64,000 nt of DNA from Sphaerosporella brunnea (GCA_008704415.1 VXIS01000011.1:1-64000); one strand, 5' to 3'; counted from the stretch's first letter, positions 32,899 through 48,548 are shown. The notes: a model not told the origin generated them from the letters alone. Made by a program: numbers and translations.

Positions 32899-34613
32899 TT
32901 TTGAGCCGATATTTTTCTCTTCTTTTTTCATCTGGTCTGTTCTGGTACCATGTGTAGATAGCCTTTTTGTTCAGGGCGTTCCGGGTTGGGTTTTTGGTGG
33001 CGCGTGGGGTTTTGGGCAATAATTCTACTGTCACGCGCAAGTTCTTCGTCATGACGCTTGAGATTAGGAAATTCGTTGCAATTTCACCAACTCCTGAACG
33101 TAGCTTAGGCGATATCAAAAGCTCGGCCGGCAGGCAGGAAATAAGTGTCCCTCCGCCACCATCGGTGATACTCCGAGTCTAGGAGACAGCTCCAAGATGT
33201 TGCACGGATACATGGTCCATCACTCACCCCTCCATACCGCATCCTAAACTAAGTACTTTCCAACTTTCGTGTAGATATAACTGCAACGAATTTACCAATC
33301 CCGAGGTGTAGGGGATGTAATGTGTGCATCTAAGAACAGTGTATTTCTCAAGTTTTTTTGGCTTCAGTTGGAAAGTACATGCATGTGCGAGAACCGAAGA
33401 TTTGGATGGGCTAGAGCCTGTACTGGTACGCCATAAAGTCCCCGTCGTGTCCGTATGCGTTTAATCAAGTATGCACTGTCGCGAGCAATGAGGTGGGGGT
33501 CGACCGATCTCCGTCCGTTATTTTTTCGCTGTCACCAGGGGGTCGTCCGATGTGTCAGAACTGCCACCTCCGAGGGTTAAAGCCGATATACAGAGAAAGG
33601 CCATTATGGGTCGGACGTTGCTCAACTGGAGTTTTTGAGAAACGGGTGTCCACTTTCAAGTTTACTGGCAGCTTGAGAAGCTACGTAGCACCGGCGCTCA
33701 CCAAATTGCTTTTTTCTCGGCTTACCAGCACTCGCCACATTATATAACCACTGTCACCTACCCCGCCGTCCATTGTTGAATGCGTCACCAGACCCACCGT
33801 CCGATGTTCAAAAGCGTCGCCTTATGGTATTGATATTGTCCCAGGCGTCAACTGTGGCCACCCAGGCCGTCACACCCAACACAAATGAGCGTAGAGAACA
33901 GAGAGAAAGGAATGATCACCAACTCCTTCTTCTCTATGCGGCTTGGCGTATCCTGTGACCTGACACACACGCCCCCTCCCTTGGCAACCGGGACGCCTGC
34001 CTGAGTCCCTTTCAGTTTCTTCCTCCCCATGGTGAAATGGAGGACAGACGGAGAGGTGAAGGAGGTAGGAGTGTCTGGTTGAAATGCGTGGGCGTGGGAG
34101 AGACTTGGTGTGTTCTCAATAGCCGGCCCAAAAAGCCCGGGCTGGCTGGTTGCGGGCTGCGTCTTTATATGTAAAAGGCGCGAATCAGCACAGAGTGATA
34201 CCTATCCAGTGAAGCAGCAATCGCGTGATCATAGTCGATTCTTTATACCCGAGCAACAGCTCATGCAGCCCACAGCCAGCCCACAGCCAGCCGAGTTAAA
34301 AAAGCCAGCCCGGCTTTTTTGACCAGCCCAAAGCAGCCCAAAGCAGCCCAACGTAGCCAGCCCAGCCCGACTGGCTATTGAGAACTCTGGGTATAGTAAC
34401 TGAGATTAGCGCAAGTTTGGTAAGGGCTTCACAGAAAAATATATTTTTGAATGATTTCCATGGGGTATAACTTGAGAACATTATATACATCTACACGTAT
34501 TAACATTAAGCCATCACTAAGTACTTAGTGGTAGGTATATATTATCCGTTCCAACTTAACCAACCCGCGCCCTCCCCCAAACCCTCAGCAATCTAACATC
34601 TTGTACCGCGTCC
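32899..34613. other. Intergenic region between convergent genes
   Basis: About 33055-33235 is a diverged relative of 29277-29475 (shared GATATCAAAAGC, GGCAGGCAGGAA-like pieces). One inverted-repeat element lies at 34112-34385. Otherwise only the 3' flanks of the SPX-RING gene (+) and the MFS gene (-) are present. Confidence 0.5.
34112..34385. mobile_element. Small inverted-repeat element rich in CAGCCCA units
   Basis: The ends GTTCTCAATAGCCGG and CTGGCTATTGAGAAC face each other about 274 bp apart. Inside are several CAGCCCA/CAGCCAGCCCA iterations. I could not identify a convincing target-site duplication, so the boundaries are approximate. Confidence 0.5.
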
Positions 34614-36275
34614 TCAAATTTTCGTGGTCAAGCTAGTCCCTCCGACCTGGAATCTCGCCACCAAGAACATGATAGCACCGCTCATGATGACTGTTCCGGC
34701 GAAAATCTGCAACCCCAAGAACCCGCCATCATACCTACTAAGCAGGGCACCGCCGATGGGATTTCCAGTCAAAGCGCCAAAACTGACGACCATGAACAAA
34801 GCACCATTTCTCAAGCCGATTTCTCTGATATCCGAGATGTGAGCGATGAGGGCTGGGGCCAAGGAGACGAAAGCACCGGTCGAGAAGCCGTAAAGCCCAG
34901 CGAAAATGATGGTTGGGATGCGACCGGTGCCGGGGAGCCAAAGCGCGAACACGAGGATTCCAGACATGAACGAGATCACTATCATCCAGTTGAACCGACC
35001 GACTTTGTCCCCGACGTAGCCGGACAGGCGACCAAAGATGGAAGCCGCATTGAGGATCGCGATGAGGTAGTTGGACAGGTTTGCGGACATTCCATGGTGC
35101 AGGCCATAGACCGGAAGGTAGTTGAATGGAAGGAACATTCTAACGCCCCCCACCCTGTTAGCTTTGCCCGCAAAAGGAACTGAGGTGACTGATCAACAAC
35201 AGGAGACCTACCCGAAGAAGAACAGGAAAGATGCAATGACGAGAAGGGTGTATGGCAGCTCCAAGAAATGCCTGGTGAAGTCACCAAGCCGCCAGGGCGT
35301 TGCGCCCTTCGGCGGAAGTCGGGACTTCACCGTGAGATTGGCAATAATCATCAAGAAGAGGATCAAGAACGCGGTGATCCGCATCGCCCATCCAAAGCCA
35401 ACCCCAAGGATGAGTCGACGGAGCATGATGGGGAAAATGACGCCCCCGAGCGAGGATCCAGAAGCCATTATACCAAGGGCGAATGCACGGCGACGGTGGA
35501 ACCAACTGCTTCCCCCCGCCCTCCCTCGGCCAGAGTCAGCAGATGTTTCTAAGCAAAGCTCTTTCAAGCGGGCTTACGTCGAAACACATCCCATCGCTGG
35601 GTAAAAGATCATGCTTGCACCCAGAGCAGAACAAAGGCCCTGAGCCAGAATGAAATGCCAGTAACGGTACGAAATCGACGCCATCATGATGCCAAAAACG
35701 TGCATGAAAGTTCCAAGCAAAAGGATATATCGCGGTCCGTACGCATCAAAGAATTTACCGATAAATGCGCCGCCAAAGAACATGCCTAGTTCATGGTCAG
35801 AGACGCTTAAAAGCATCAAGAAGGGAATGCACAGAAAGCCTCTAAGCTGCCAATCCATGAAATCGTCGACGCGGAAAATTCTTTGAGCTGATTCTGCTCG
35901 TAGTAAGTTTGGAAAATACCGATGGCATTGATCCATCCTGGAGGGGCCAAGGATCAGTCGTTACTCCACGAAATCGAAGGCGACAGAGCAAATACCAAAA
36001 GAACAAAATAAGCAACAAAAAGCGCCGAGAGTGCAAGCCCAGGCTGCAAGTCCACCGTCCGGAAACGATCGAGGGTCGTGCATCGAGACATATTTCTCCT
36101 TCTTCTCCAACGCAGAGAGATCGGCGGGCTGGTTTTCTATGTTTCCATCTGCCGCATCCTGGGTCAACGTGGAAGCCGATGATGACCCCCCGCCACCCTC
36201 CACTGGCTTGATGCCATCGTCCAGCTGGGTCATGGATGTTGCCGTTGATGGTGCCGCCGCGGTTGTGTTTGACAT
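34614..36275 (-). CDS. MFS transporter, monocarboxylate-transporter-like
   Basis: Exons 36275-35996, 35937-35833, 35785-35578, 35505-35212 and 35139-34614 encode 470 residues. All four introns are GT-AG (47-72 nt). An N-terminal cytosolic tail of about 75 residues, rich in Ser/Thr/Gly, precedes the conserved [15 protein letters not shown] segment that opens helix 1 in fungal MCT-type carriers. About twelve hydrophobic segments follow, with [35 protein letters not shown] and [14 protein letters not shown]. Plasma-membrane transport of a monocarboxylate or a related small molecule is the family expectation, and the substrate cannot be read from sequence. The gene is divergent from CBP3, with 647 bp between the start codons. 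Confidence 0.9.
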
Positions 36276-36922
36276 TTCGAAAGTTCACAGCGTTGTTTGC
36301 ACGGCACGTATGGAGGACGAAGAAATCACCACAGCAGGCAAGCAGGCAGGATTTGGATGATTTATATATGCTGGGGTGGGTGGGCCCGGTAACTCCGTTC
36401 GCATAGTCTAGGCAGCCGATCTCGAATAAGCGTTTTCGGAACGCCCATGAATCTGCATTGCAGCTTATCTCAGACAGGCAAAGATCAGTGGAAAGTTGGA
36501 ACCGCACATTCACTTTCAGGTACATAGGTAGTGTTGCCGTACAGCCGGCTAGCGAGAGTACTTCGGTGTTTAGGGCTGGGCCCGTGTGTGCATGGCCGCG
36601 AGTCAGTCTAACTCCGGACTCCCATCTGTGAATCAGAGATCACCTGATATGTATCTACGGGACTGCGAGTTTGTGTATTGCTAGGAGCGTTCAAATCGGC
36701 CTAATAGAATAGGTACTGCCCTTGTGGCGAGAGACATATCTACTGGGCAATTTGAAATTGGGTTGTGGTTGCGCGCCAGAATTCTTTTCACCCCGCCGAC
36801 GTCACCGCACAACCTCGTCGTTGAGTCGTCAACCCCTCTTCTTCCTCTCCGACCTCTTCACAGTCCCCAATTTGCCCCCTCTTCACAGTTCCCCAATTTG
36901 CACCCCCCCCCCCAATCCCATC
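36276..36922. promoter_or_regulatory. Divergent promoter region, MFS gene and CBP3
   Basis: This 647-bp region separates the two start codons. The stretch before CBP3 is pyrimidine-rich (about 36830-36915), as is common just upstream of fungal start codons. I cannot assign a specific factor site. Confidence 0.5.
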
Positions 36923-37917
36923 ATGGCCGCCTCAAGGACACTAGTGAACACCGCGCTGCGGCTAACACCACGGAAGGTCAGCAGCCAGCTTAAATTGCTA
37001 TATTTCTTAAAGCAATGTAAATAAAATAAGTTGAAGCTCCCGCCCGGCTGACAAGTGACGTTCAGAGGACCGCCGCCGCCGCCGCCGCCGTTCCGCTGGT
37101 GGCCACACGCTTCTTCAACACTCCTAGACCAGCCGCCGGTGCACAGCCTGCGGATCCCGCGCGCCCTCCTCACCCGGAGGTGCCAGTGGCACCCGCGCCG
37201 CCTCCTCCCTTGAAGCAGACGCTCTCCCTTGCGGACGCGATCGCGCTTCGATTTCGCGACTACCTCCCGAACGCAACTGAGACGTACGTAGCCTACGACG
37301 TGACGCGGGAGCTGTATCTGGAGTGCGCGCGTCAAGCCGCCTACGTCGACGGCGAAGAGTTTTCCGAGTCGGCAAAGTTCTGGTACGACGTTTGCAACCG
37401 TGCGCCCACGTTCCAGAGCTGGTCCCAGGTCACCATACTGCACATGTGGATGCTCATGGCCCGCATGCGCGCCCTAGATAAACCTCGCGTCAAGATCTGG
37501 CAGCAGCACTTCATCGATCACTTCTTTTACGACGCCGAGGATAAGATGGTCAAGCGCTATGACATCAAGAGGGCCAGCGAGCGCTCCGGTTACATGAAGG
37601 ATCTCTTCCACCAGTACCGCGGTATGACTGCTGCTTTCGATGAGGGCCTGGTCAAGAGCGATGCCATCCTCGCTACCGCCCTTTGGAGAAACATTTTCGA
37701 TGCCTCAGAGGATGTGGATATCGAGGCCATGGCTACAGTCACCAGTTATGTCAGGCGCGCCTTGTCTAAACTAGGCTCCGTTGATGACGACGTGATAATG
37801 AGGGGCCATGTAAAGTTTGGGTTGCCGTTGGAGGAGAGGAAAGTAGTGGAGCAGAAACACCATTATTTGGAAACGATTGGTGACTCCACTCCTGTGGCAG
37901 AAACCGCATCTTCCTAG
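36923..37917 (+). CDS. cbp3: Cbp3, ubiquinol-cytochrome c chaperone
   Basis: Exons 36923-36976 and 37066-37917 (89-nt intron) encode 301 residues. Cbp3 binds the mitochondrial ribosome and newly made cytochrome b with Cbp6 and helps assemble complex III. The first 40 or so residues (MAASRTLVNTALRLTPRKRT, an Ala run, then VATRFF) are basic and lack acidic residues, as in a mitochondrial presequence. After a Pro/Ala-rich linker the conserved domain runs from about residue 100 to 265, including YNVCNRAPTFQSW-like YDVCNRAPTFQSW, ITILHMW-like VTILHMWML and the IKRASERSGYMKDLFHQYRG region. A run of GCC codons starts exon 2. The frame is intact. Confidence 0.93.
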
Positions 37918-39043
37918 ATCTCGCGCGGCCAGTACAAGAAAGAAAACCCTTCAAAAGTAAAAAAGAAGTATGTAATATTTAGGCGGAATGAAATTGTATT
38001 TTACGCTGGCTGTAGGTATTTTTTCTTCGCCTGAGTCCTTGAAGATATTTTCCATGACATTAGGGAGGATACGACATAACGACAACTCAAAACCAGACTG
38101 CGGCTGGTGCACTGTTGCCCGCGCCAGTTTTGCAAATACCATCGCGACAAGAATTTCCACCATCTTATTCCATCAACAGACCCACGTTCTATGAAACCGC
38201 TAAAGCACTGGCAGTCGTTGTAGAAGCCTCTGCTATGATGTCTTTCTCTTGTAAAAACAAAATTGATTTTTTTGTTGATGTTGGGATTTCTGATGTGCGG
38301 GCCTGTGCTGCGCTGTTTGTGCTTTTTGTTGAGAAGGGCGTTGACACGGCAACGGTGGATCGCTTGCTAAACCTCCCTATTATTCCCAGCTTCGGCGATA
38401 ACAGGACTTTTACGCATCAACCCCCCACCCCCCAATTTATGTCTGTCGACCCACATCCAGACGGCCTTGACCCCGGAATGTGCTGCAAAGGTGGGTTGCC
38501 GAAAGAAACTCCGGGCGGACGCATGGACCGAGCGCTGCAGGCTATCACGAGCGAACTCCGAAGATGGAAATATGTAAGAACTTTTTGACTTCTTCTCGAC
38601 CATCACAAACTTGCCTTCTTACTAGGTATGTAGGCATCCAAGTACTATTCTGGTACGCGACTCTCCGGACCAAAAGCAGTATCTATCTAAAAGCCTCACA
38701 CACATCTGGATCTCTAACTATGTGTACTTGTACTCTATGCACAATACTTCCGGTCGTTACTGCATGCCAATCAGCATCCCGAAGTCTCATTCGGAAGAGT
38801 AATACAGGGCATCTCGGAGATAGCAACCTAGGCGAATCGGAGAAGAAACCGATGATAACTTCACATATGTAATACAACATCCCACATAGAGTGCGTACAT
38901 GCAAGTGTTATGCCACGCTTCTGTACTACCTACCCAATATCTAATATCATTATTCATTTACCATCATCAGCCCAAGCTGTTCCTCCAAGTGCCTTGCGAG
39001 TTGGATAACCTACCTGTGCGTAACTGTGGCCGGGCCAGAACTG

Positions 39044-39158
39044 CCGTATTATCTCGGTACTAAGGCAATGTGGCTAAGTGACTTTGCCATGAGGCTGAGT
39101 GACTTCTCCACAGAGCGTAGTGACTTTGCCACATTGCCTCAGTACCGAGATAATACGG
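39044..39158. mobile_element. TA-flanked MITE, CCGTA family, copy E
   Basis: This 115-bp foldback runs from CCGTATTATCTCGGTACT to its complement, with TA on the right (39159-39160) and a changed TG on the left. Its centre contains the same GGCAATGTGGCTAAGTGAC and GCTGAGTGACTTCTCCACAG blocks as copy D. Confidence 0.78.
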
Positions 39159-40411
39159 TATCGACATGTACTAATCGTTGCTAACAAAATGATCCGGACA
39201 CCCGGCTCTGGGTTAACTAGGAATACGCCCACCAAATCTCGGCTGTGTGACAGTTCCCCGCTTCTCAACACTCAGCAATGCGACCACAATTGCCATGAGC
39301 GAATTTGTTGATGAAGTCCCGCATCCAGACACGGAGGTGATCGGAAAGGGTAACCACTTTGAGTCGAATGAAGCAGGTTTTACAGGAAGAATGGGAAACC
39401 ATTGAAGAGTTAAATAGAGAGATCTCTCGTCATGGCATGTTGTATTGCTGACAACGTGGAAACAATTTTCATGGATAGTGGGTTTCCCTTTTTTTTTCCT
39501 TTTGACTCTCGTTTCATGAATAGTTTGAAAAATATTTCCTTGCTCATATATATTAATCTCCACCATCGTCTTTTTTTTTCGATTTTTCTTTGTGACATGA
39601 TTACTGGGGTCGCGGGTTTTTTGGTGTTATCCGGCTTGGCGCGACAGGGATCCAGCTGTCCGGATCATTTTGTTAGCAACGAGTAGGGACGACAAGAAGG
39701 CGTGTAACGCGAACAGCGTATTTGCACAGAGAGTTAGGTCAAGAGTGCAGCCTTTCCACGATTTGACACAGTGCCCAAAAGACAAAAAGAATAGCATGGA
39801 GCGGCATTATATAGCGGCCTTTCCTTTCCACCCGGGCGTCGCTTTTCCCACTCAGTGGCCCCCCTTCCTCTTGCTTTGAGCTCGTTGAGGTGCAATACTT
39901 CCGGTCTGTTGCGTGGCTTCTCAATAGACTGCAGCTGGCTGCATTGTCGTTCTTGATCCCCCCCTTCACGGTATAACGCATGCACGCGCACGCTCAGTTT
40001 ACTGTGAGTACTCTAGTACACTATGCCAGTTCACTTCCCACTCTACTAAGCGCCTGAATTCGAATATTAATCCGAAGCAGTACCGCCCATCAATTGCTTC
40101 CAGACTTTCTGGTGAGATATTTAACAGCCCGAAAAATCACGACCCATCACACAACTAGGTAGAATGTGCCGAATCGAGCGATGTATGATTTTTAAAAAAC
40201 TGCAAATAACCCCTCTTGCATGAATAAACAAACACAAGCACACCGAGATGGCCCTAGCCGCGTGGCGGGGATTAGACACAGGCGGTCGGTAGATCATCAG
40301 TGTTTCTCCCGCGCGTATCGAATCCTCACCCAACATCTGAATGGACCGTGCTCTGGATCAATTGAGCAGCACTCCCATCTCCTTTGTTTGGATTGCCAAA
40401 TCTAGAGATTA

Positions 40412-41073
40412 CTGTACCGCTCAGGGTGGATAGTACAGTCCCTAGAATTACCGGAATTTTTCCAAGTACGTTCCTAGAATTACTGGATATTATCCCAGTA
40501 CAGTGAAGCATTGCCTAAAGTACATGAGGTCGAGTGATGAGAAAAATTACCCAGTTATTACCACCCCAGAGTTCCCAGCACCAACCACTGTCCCTCCCCA
40601 GGCAAATTCCAGCAGGTCCGCTTGAAAGGCACTGTCCTACCATCAGTTTCAGGAAGAAAATAAGCTCGATCGCCAGGAGGGATATCGATTCACCCGCTTA
40701 GGTACAGCTGCGATCAACTTATACTGAGTCAGACTCGGGTGGAGAAGTGACTCGGAAGCGGAGGAGGAATCAGCAAACCGCAATGGACTCGGCTACAAGT
40801 GGTTTTGTTTGGGCCATGCTTCAAAATCTGGAGGCATTGGGGCCGGTCCTGGCGGTACTGTTGCAGACTCTTCTTTCCAAAAATCCTTAGCTGGCCTCAG
40901 CTCTCATTTGTGATGCGTAACGATAATAAATCTCTCTCTCTTTTTTTTTTTTTTTTTTTTTTGACCCCTCGCACTCGCCAGATTACCGCCTTTTTCTCTA
41001 AATTACAATTATATTTAGGTCTGAACTCTGAGTACGATTGCGTATTACGTACTATCCACCCTGAGCGGTACAG
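40412..41073. mobile_element. TA-flanked non-autonomous element (CTGTACCGCTCAGGG ends)
   Basis: This 662-bp element has perfect inverted ends of at least 20 bp (CTGTACCGCTCAGGGTGGAT and its complement). It is bounded by TA at 40410-40411 and 41074-41075. A 20-bp T tract lies inside (about 40942-40961). There is no transposase. It fits Tc1/mariner- or Fot1-type mobilisation in trans. Confidence 0.78.
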
Positions 41074-42085
41074 TACATCCATCTGTCGAGGACCATAAAG
41101 CATGCAACTCATTTTTCATTCCAATTACGTATACGAACAAAGGAAAATAAATTAGCAACGACAAGCAGTAGGGAAAAACAAAAAAAAAAAAAAAGACAAA
41201 AAGGAAAACAAAAACAAAAATGCAAAGCACAAAAAACTCCAGTATCATATACATGAACCTCTCCGCCTGCACCTCCACCCATACAACAGAATGTCGTAAT
41301 CGTACACCTTCACCTCTCAGCACCCTCAGCACCGTCACCTGCCTTGCTTCCAACAATTGCAATAACCTCCGCCCAGCCCAGCCCAGCAAACTCATGTCAT
41401 CCATCCCAATCATGCAGCCCTCAAGCCTAAAATTCCAACCAGATCCCACCCCGTCCCCCGCAACGTCCGCCCAAGGTCGTATCGTCGTTTGAGAAGCAGA
41501 AGTAGTCGTCGTTGTCGTAACGGTCATTAAAATCCGAAGTTCCAACCAAAAAGAATCGCCTGCCGGTCCGTCCGCCATCTCCCCATCCATCCATCCGTCC
41601 GTCCAACCCCGAAAAACAAAACTCGCACAAAAGGAGAAGAGTAATAATAATAAGAATAAGAATAAAAATAATAGAAGAAAGGTAAAGTTAAAACAAACGT
41701 TCAAAAAACTCCACCCAAGACTCCGATGATAACCAGATGTGTTTTTCCGGTATCCCGACCCACTCAAACAAGAATGTCGTCTCCAATCGATCGAATCGAA
41801 CGATTTAGTGTGTCGCCTCGTCTCGCCGTTGTTGTCGTCCACGAAAAGGAAAAAACCCGAAAAGCACCTGGCCGCCGGTGCACACACCACGAAAGAATAA
41901 TCGGAAAAGCCTGCTAATCCCTCGAAACGAAAGACCGTGAATAGTGAATTTGCGCATCGAAAATACGTGCATCCATTCGACACGGCCCTGCTTGTATCTC
42001 AACAAGATAACTGCTGGATCCCACTTACCATATCTGCAATCATCCAAAAATCCCCCCATTCACCGGTTTCTCCTCATGTGGAGAT

Positions 42086-44167
42086 CTAATTGCTTAACAG
42101 CTCGGGTTTAATATAAACATCCTCACCACCATTCATCCCTCCCAGAATACCAGGATCCCTTTCCAGCGTCGAGAGTCCAAACATTTCGAAATTGTCTTGC
42201 GAGAACATAAAATGGCCGTCGTGACCACTCACCGTGGAAAAATCGTCCGAAGAATACTCGCTACCGCACTTGCCGTTGCCGTCGCCTCTTGTAAGGGGCA
42301 GGGAAAACTCAGAGTAATCCATATGTTGAGGCTTGAAGTCTTCGTCCGGCATCGAAGCAGATGAATAGGAGCTCCGCTTACTGGCGTCCGCTCTCGGGGT
42401 GTACTTGTCGAACTCGTACAATTCCGGAGGGGATGTTGGGGGCGTGTAGTCGGGAGAATCCAATGGATACGGCAGGAACTCGGGAGATTCTTCCTTCACC
42501 GAACGGCCGACTGATGATGCGGAAGAATCGTACTGGTACTGATCCTGGTCCTGGTCCTGGTCCTGGTCCTGGTCCTGGTCCCGCTCGGAGTTTGGGGTTT
42601 CAGGAGGGGGACTGTTGCTTCCGTGTGCCGCTGGTGACCGAGGTTCCGAGACATCTGAGCCCGATGACGGAGAGGCCGATTCTTGGTCCGAACCCTTTTC
42701 TGAGGACTCAGTTTTCTTTGATTGTTCGGTTTCATCTTCGTTCAAGGGCTTCTTCCGGGGCCGCCCACGCTTTGCAACTTTCTTGACAATTCCCTCGAAT
42801 GCACCAATACACATGCCTCGCTGGCGATGCCTGGTCAATGCGTCGTGCCTGGCAAACGAGTTTCCGCACAGACAAGGGTAAGGCTTGATACCCGTGTGGA
42901 TCTTGGAGTGCCTTTTGAGATCATGCTGTCGGACAAAGCACTTCTTGCAAACGATGCATTGGAACTGACGATCTCCAAGGTGTGTTTGCACATGTGATTT
43001 GATGTTTTCTTTGCGTCCGAATCGCTTGCCGCAGTCCGGGTACTTGCACACCCATTTTCCTTCTGGGTCAGGGCCAGCGATGAAACTTGTGATTTCTTCC
43101 ATACTGATACCGGTAGCTTTTGGGATGAGTGGCTGCGTTATTACTTCCCCGCGTTCGCGCGGCTTGGGAAGCTCGGAAGGAAGATCGAAAGCTGTATTCT
43201 CCGGGGGTTGTTGCACTTTGATCATTTGGTCCTCGGTCGGCGGAAAGCTATCTTCCGGCACCGTCGACATGGTGTTTTCAAACAGGCCGGCATGGCGGAG
43301 CTCTGCAGCAGGAGGAGGAGCCTGGGCCGCAGGGAAGGTTGGCGATGAGATGTCTGACTGTGGGGTAAAGTAGGACTCCACATGGTTCTCAAGCGGCATG
43401 CTCAAGGTGGCCAGGTTGACGAAGTTGGTATGAGGCAAAGGCGCCAGATCAAAGGCGCTAACGCACTGCATGTGGGCACTTTGAGGGAGAGCCTGGTTGT
43501 GTCGTGGGAAATTTTGAGCACGCGCAATGTTACCCTTGATGGAATCAGTGCAGAAGGTGGAACATTGGGGTGCGGAGCCACGACGAATCATTGGGCCATG
43601 GGGGTGAGGGTAGGTATCGAATGAAAACAAATCATCAATCATTTTAGAGGCGTCGTCTTGATTGGCTGTCATAAAATCGGGAAACTGATTTTGGGCAGCA
43701 GCTGATTCTATGACCAGCGGTTAGTAATGAACACCACAGCCCAACCCTTTCTTTCTTTCTTCCTTTCTGCACATACTCTGGTCTGGATGAACATGGACGA
43801 TTCCTGACGGTTTTTGCTGTGCAGGATGCATAAACATGGGCGCGTCTGCCGCTTGCCTTGGTCGATCTCCACACGCGCCCATCACATCGCTTCCTCGATT
43901 GTTCATCATGTTTGGCTGGTATAGTTTGAAGTCGTCACCAATTCTTTCCTCTACAGATGCCGACGCTATGGACATGAGAACGTTGTCAGGGACAGAAAGG
44001 TGCCTGCGATGTTGCTTCTGAGGGGCTGTGCGTTGGACAGTGTTGGGCGCAATTGGACGCGCAGAGGCAGGACGTTGGATTCGGTGCTGGAGATCCGATT
44101 TGGGCTCGAGAAGCGGGCGGTCTCGTCGTGGTTGCCGCTGAGTGCGAGGTTTTGGTGATTCCAGCAT
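42086..44167 (-). CDS. ace2: Ace2/Swi5-type C2H2 transcription factor
   Basis: Exons 44167-43777 and 43707-42086 (69-nt intron, gtatgt donor) encode 670 residues. Three zinc fingers lie at about residues 349-425: CKYPDCGKRFGRKENIKSH, CIVCKKCFVRQHDLKRH and an atypical third finger with C-x-C spacing (CLCGNSFARHDALTRH). The fingers are followed by RQRGMCIGAFEG and an AT-hook-like KRGRPRKKP. The C-x-C third finger is the hallmark of Swi5/Ace2-type factors, which control cell-separation and cell-wall genes in yeasts and morphology and pigmentation in moulds. Upstream and downstream regions are Pro/Ser-rich. Six perfect copies of a hexanucleotide near 42544-42579 encode an Asp-Gln repeat. The symbol is by family, not proven orthology. 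Confidence 0.85.
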
Positions 44168-46521
<2,354 letters not shown>

Positions 46522-47721
46522 ATGCTTCCGCCCTTTTCGGCGCGACAATTGAAGGGAAATATGGCTGCGATATCTGGAAACGGACGGCGGCCCGTATAGA
46601 AGCAATAGAGGAAAAAAAAAAGCCTTCCTCGTGCGTCGATTGTGATCATGTGATTGTGATACTGCCGCGTAATCGACTGTGGAACTCCCTTGTTACGAAC
46701 CACCTAGTACATACTGCGTCTCCGAATCCAACCAAAAAGCTTGTTTTGTATCGTGCATGCATAATCCGCTAATGCGTGCTATATATGCTGCTGGAAACGT
46801 TCAGTTGGCGTGTTTCGACTCCAGAACCGAAACCGCGCTCATAGAGTATGGTGGTCTACCTGGCTGCTGGGGATACTGGGTTCATATGTATCCTCAGCCT
46901 CGGACGCATTCGTCAAATGCAACTGCCCAACAGATCGATGATGTATGCATGCAGTTTTTATCTCCTGCAGAAATGTGCTACCAAGACTTCTAACAGTCTT
47001 GAGTTTCATCGGTCGCACCATTTTCCGGTACCAACAATTTCTTGATCCGTTCGCATTCGCTAAGCGCGTGGTGCGTCCAAAGTTGCACTGTGCGTTTCAC
47101 TTGCACCTGAAACCCGCGGCTTATGACATCGGTACAGAAAACTTTCGTCCATGCGCCTACGCAAGTCTGGCCTGGTACACGGTCTTGTACATAGCAATGC
47201 TTGATTTCACTGACAGATTCCTACTGAAGAATACCCGTCGGCATTTCTTTCCCCGACCGCGGCCACGTATGTACTTATCGCCGTTATCGGCCAGGGTTTC
47301 TTCTCGTCTCAATATTCTGCAGTTTCAACAAGCTGGAGCCGAAAGTTGATGTCGATCAAATCGCTGCTCATGGACATGGAAGGGTCTGGTCAACAGCTCC
47401 AGCACCACGTAATGGTTGGTCTTGCCGATATTCCGTGTTGGAAAGAAAGCTCCTGGTTCAAATATCAAACGCAGAGGAACCGGAGGCGGGCCCTATATCT
47501 TTGGATTCTTCCCCGCGCCTTGGCCTTCTTCCTTCTATTCCAGGCCGTGCCAAGTTGTTTTTCCTCTTCTTCTCGTCTATTCATTCTTTGTCTTCTTTGT
47601 TCGATTGCATAGACTGCAGTCTTTCACTTCTCGACCTTTATTCTTACATCATACCCATCGCCGGCCGGAGGGCTTTTAATTCTTATTCTCGGTATATAAG
47701 CGTCTTCGTATCTGCCCCAAG
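46522..47721. other. Intergenic region, nothing recognised except a CT-rich promoter
   Basis: About 47480-47640 is rich in TC stretches, as in strongly expressed fungal promoters. A TATATAA sequence (47693-47699) lies only 23 bp before the next start codon, so its role as TATA box is uncertain. No other gene is supported. Confidence 0.45.
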
Positions 47722-48515
47722 ATGAAGTTCACAACTATCCTTCACCTAACCGTCCTCATCACCGCCGTCTCGGCCATCCCGAACGGCAACAACGGGTTCA
47801 GGAACAACAGATTCAAAAACGGCCAAAACGGTGGTAATGCCAGCGCCAACAAAGGCGGAGCCTCGACCTCCGCATCCGCATCCGCCTCTGCCTCCACGGC
47901 TGCCGCCACCTCCGCCGCCGGTTCCTCAGCCCTCACGCTACTACAAGCCAACGTGCAGTCGGCCTCGGACGCAACGGGCCAATCTGGCACCGCCGAAGCC
48001 GGCCAATCCAACTCAGCCACGGACCCGGCCAACTTCATCAACTTCTGCACTGGAAAGACGCTCACCAACGGTGCGCAAGTGACCGGAGGTTCCTGCAACG
48101 GTATCGTAATGGGTGATATCCCTAGCCAGAACAATATGATCAGTTCCATCATTACCTCTCCCACCCCCGGCCAGAATATAGCCGCCAACACGCCTTTCAC
48201 GGTCAGTGTTAAGGTTACGAATCTTGTTGCTGGGAGCTTCACCAGTACGTATTCCTGGAATTGAGGGGGAGAAGAGGAAAAAGGGGCTGATGAAGATAGA
48301 TCCCGCCAATACCTACTATGCTGCGCCGCAAGCGTTAAGTGGTGGAAAGATAGTGGGCCATACCCACGTTACGATTCAAAAGATCAGTGATACGAATTTT
48401 AACCCTACTACTCCGCCGGATGCTACTACGTTTGCGTTCTTTAAGGGTATAAACGATGCGGGTGACGGCAAGGGGGACCTGCAGGCGCAGGTTACTCAGG
48501 GTTTGCCGGCGGTAT

Positions 48516-48548
<33 letters not shown>

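Larger units (their letters stand above)
37918..42085. other. 4.2-kb gene-poor region with two TIR elements
   Basis: It contains MITE copy E (39044-39158) and the element at 40412-41073. The plus-strand frame at 38115-38588 resembles no family I know. The A/T homopolymer-rich part near 41165-41700 is probably 3' flank of the zinc-finger gene that ends at 42086. Confidence 0.5.

Noticed and set aside
41045..41983. Minus-strand open frame of 312 codons
   Set aside because: It is built largely of Phe/Leu homopolymers from T-rich DNA, runs into the end of the 40412-41073 element and has no domain. It lies in the likely 3' flank of the zinc-finger gene.
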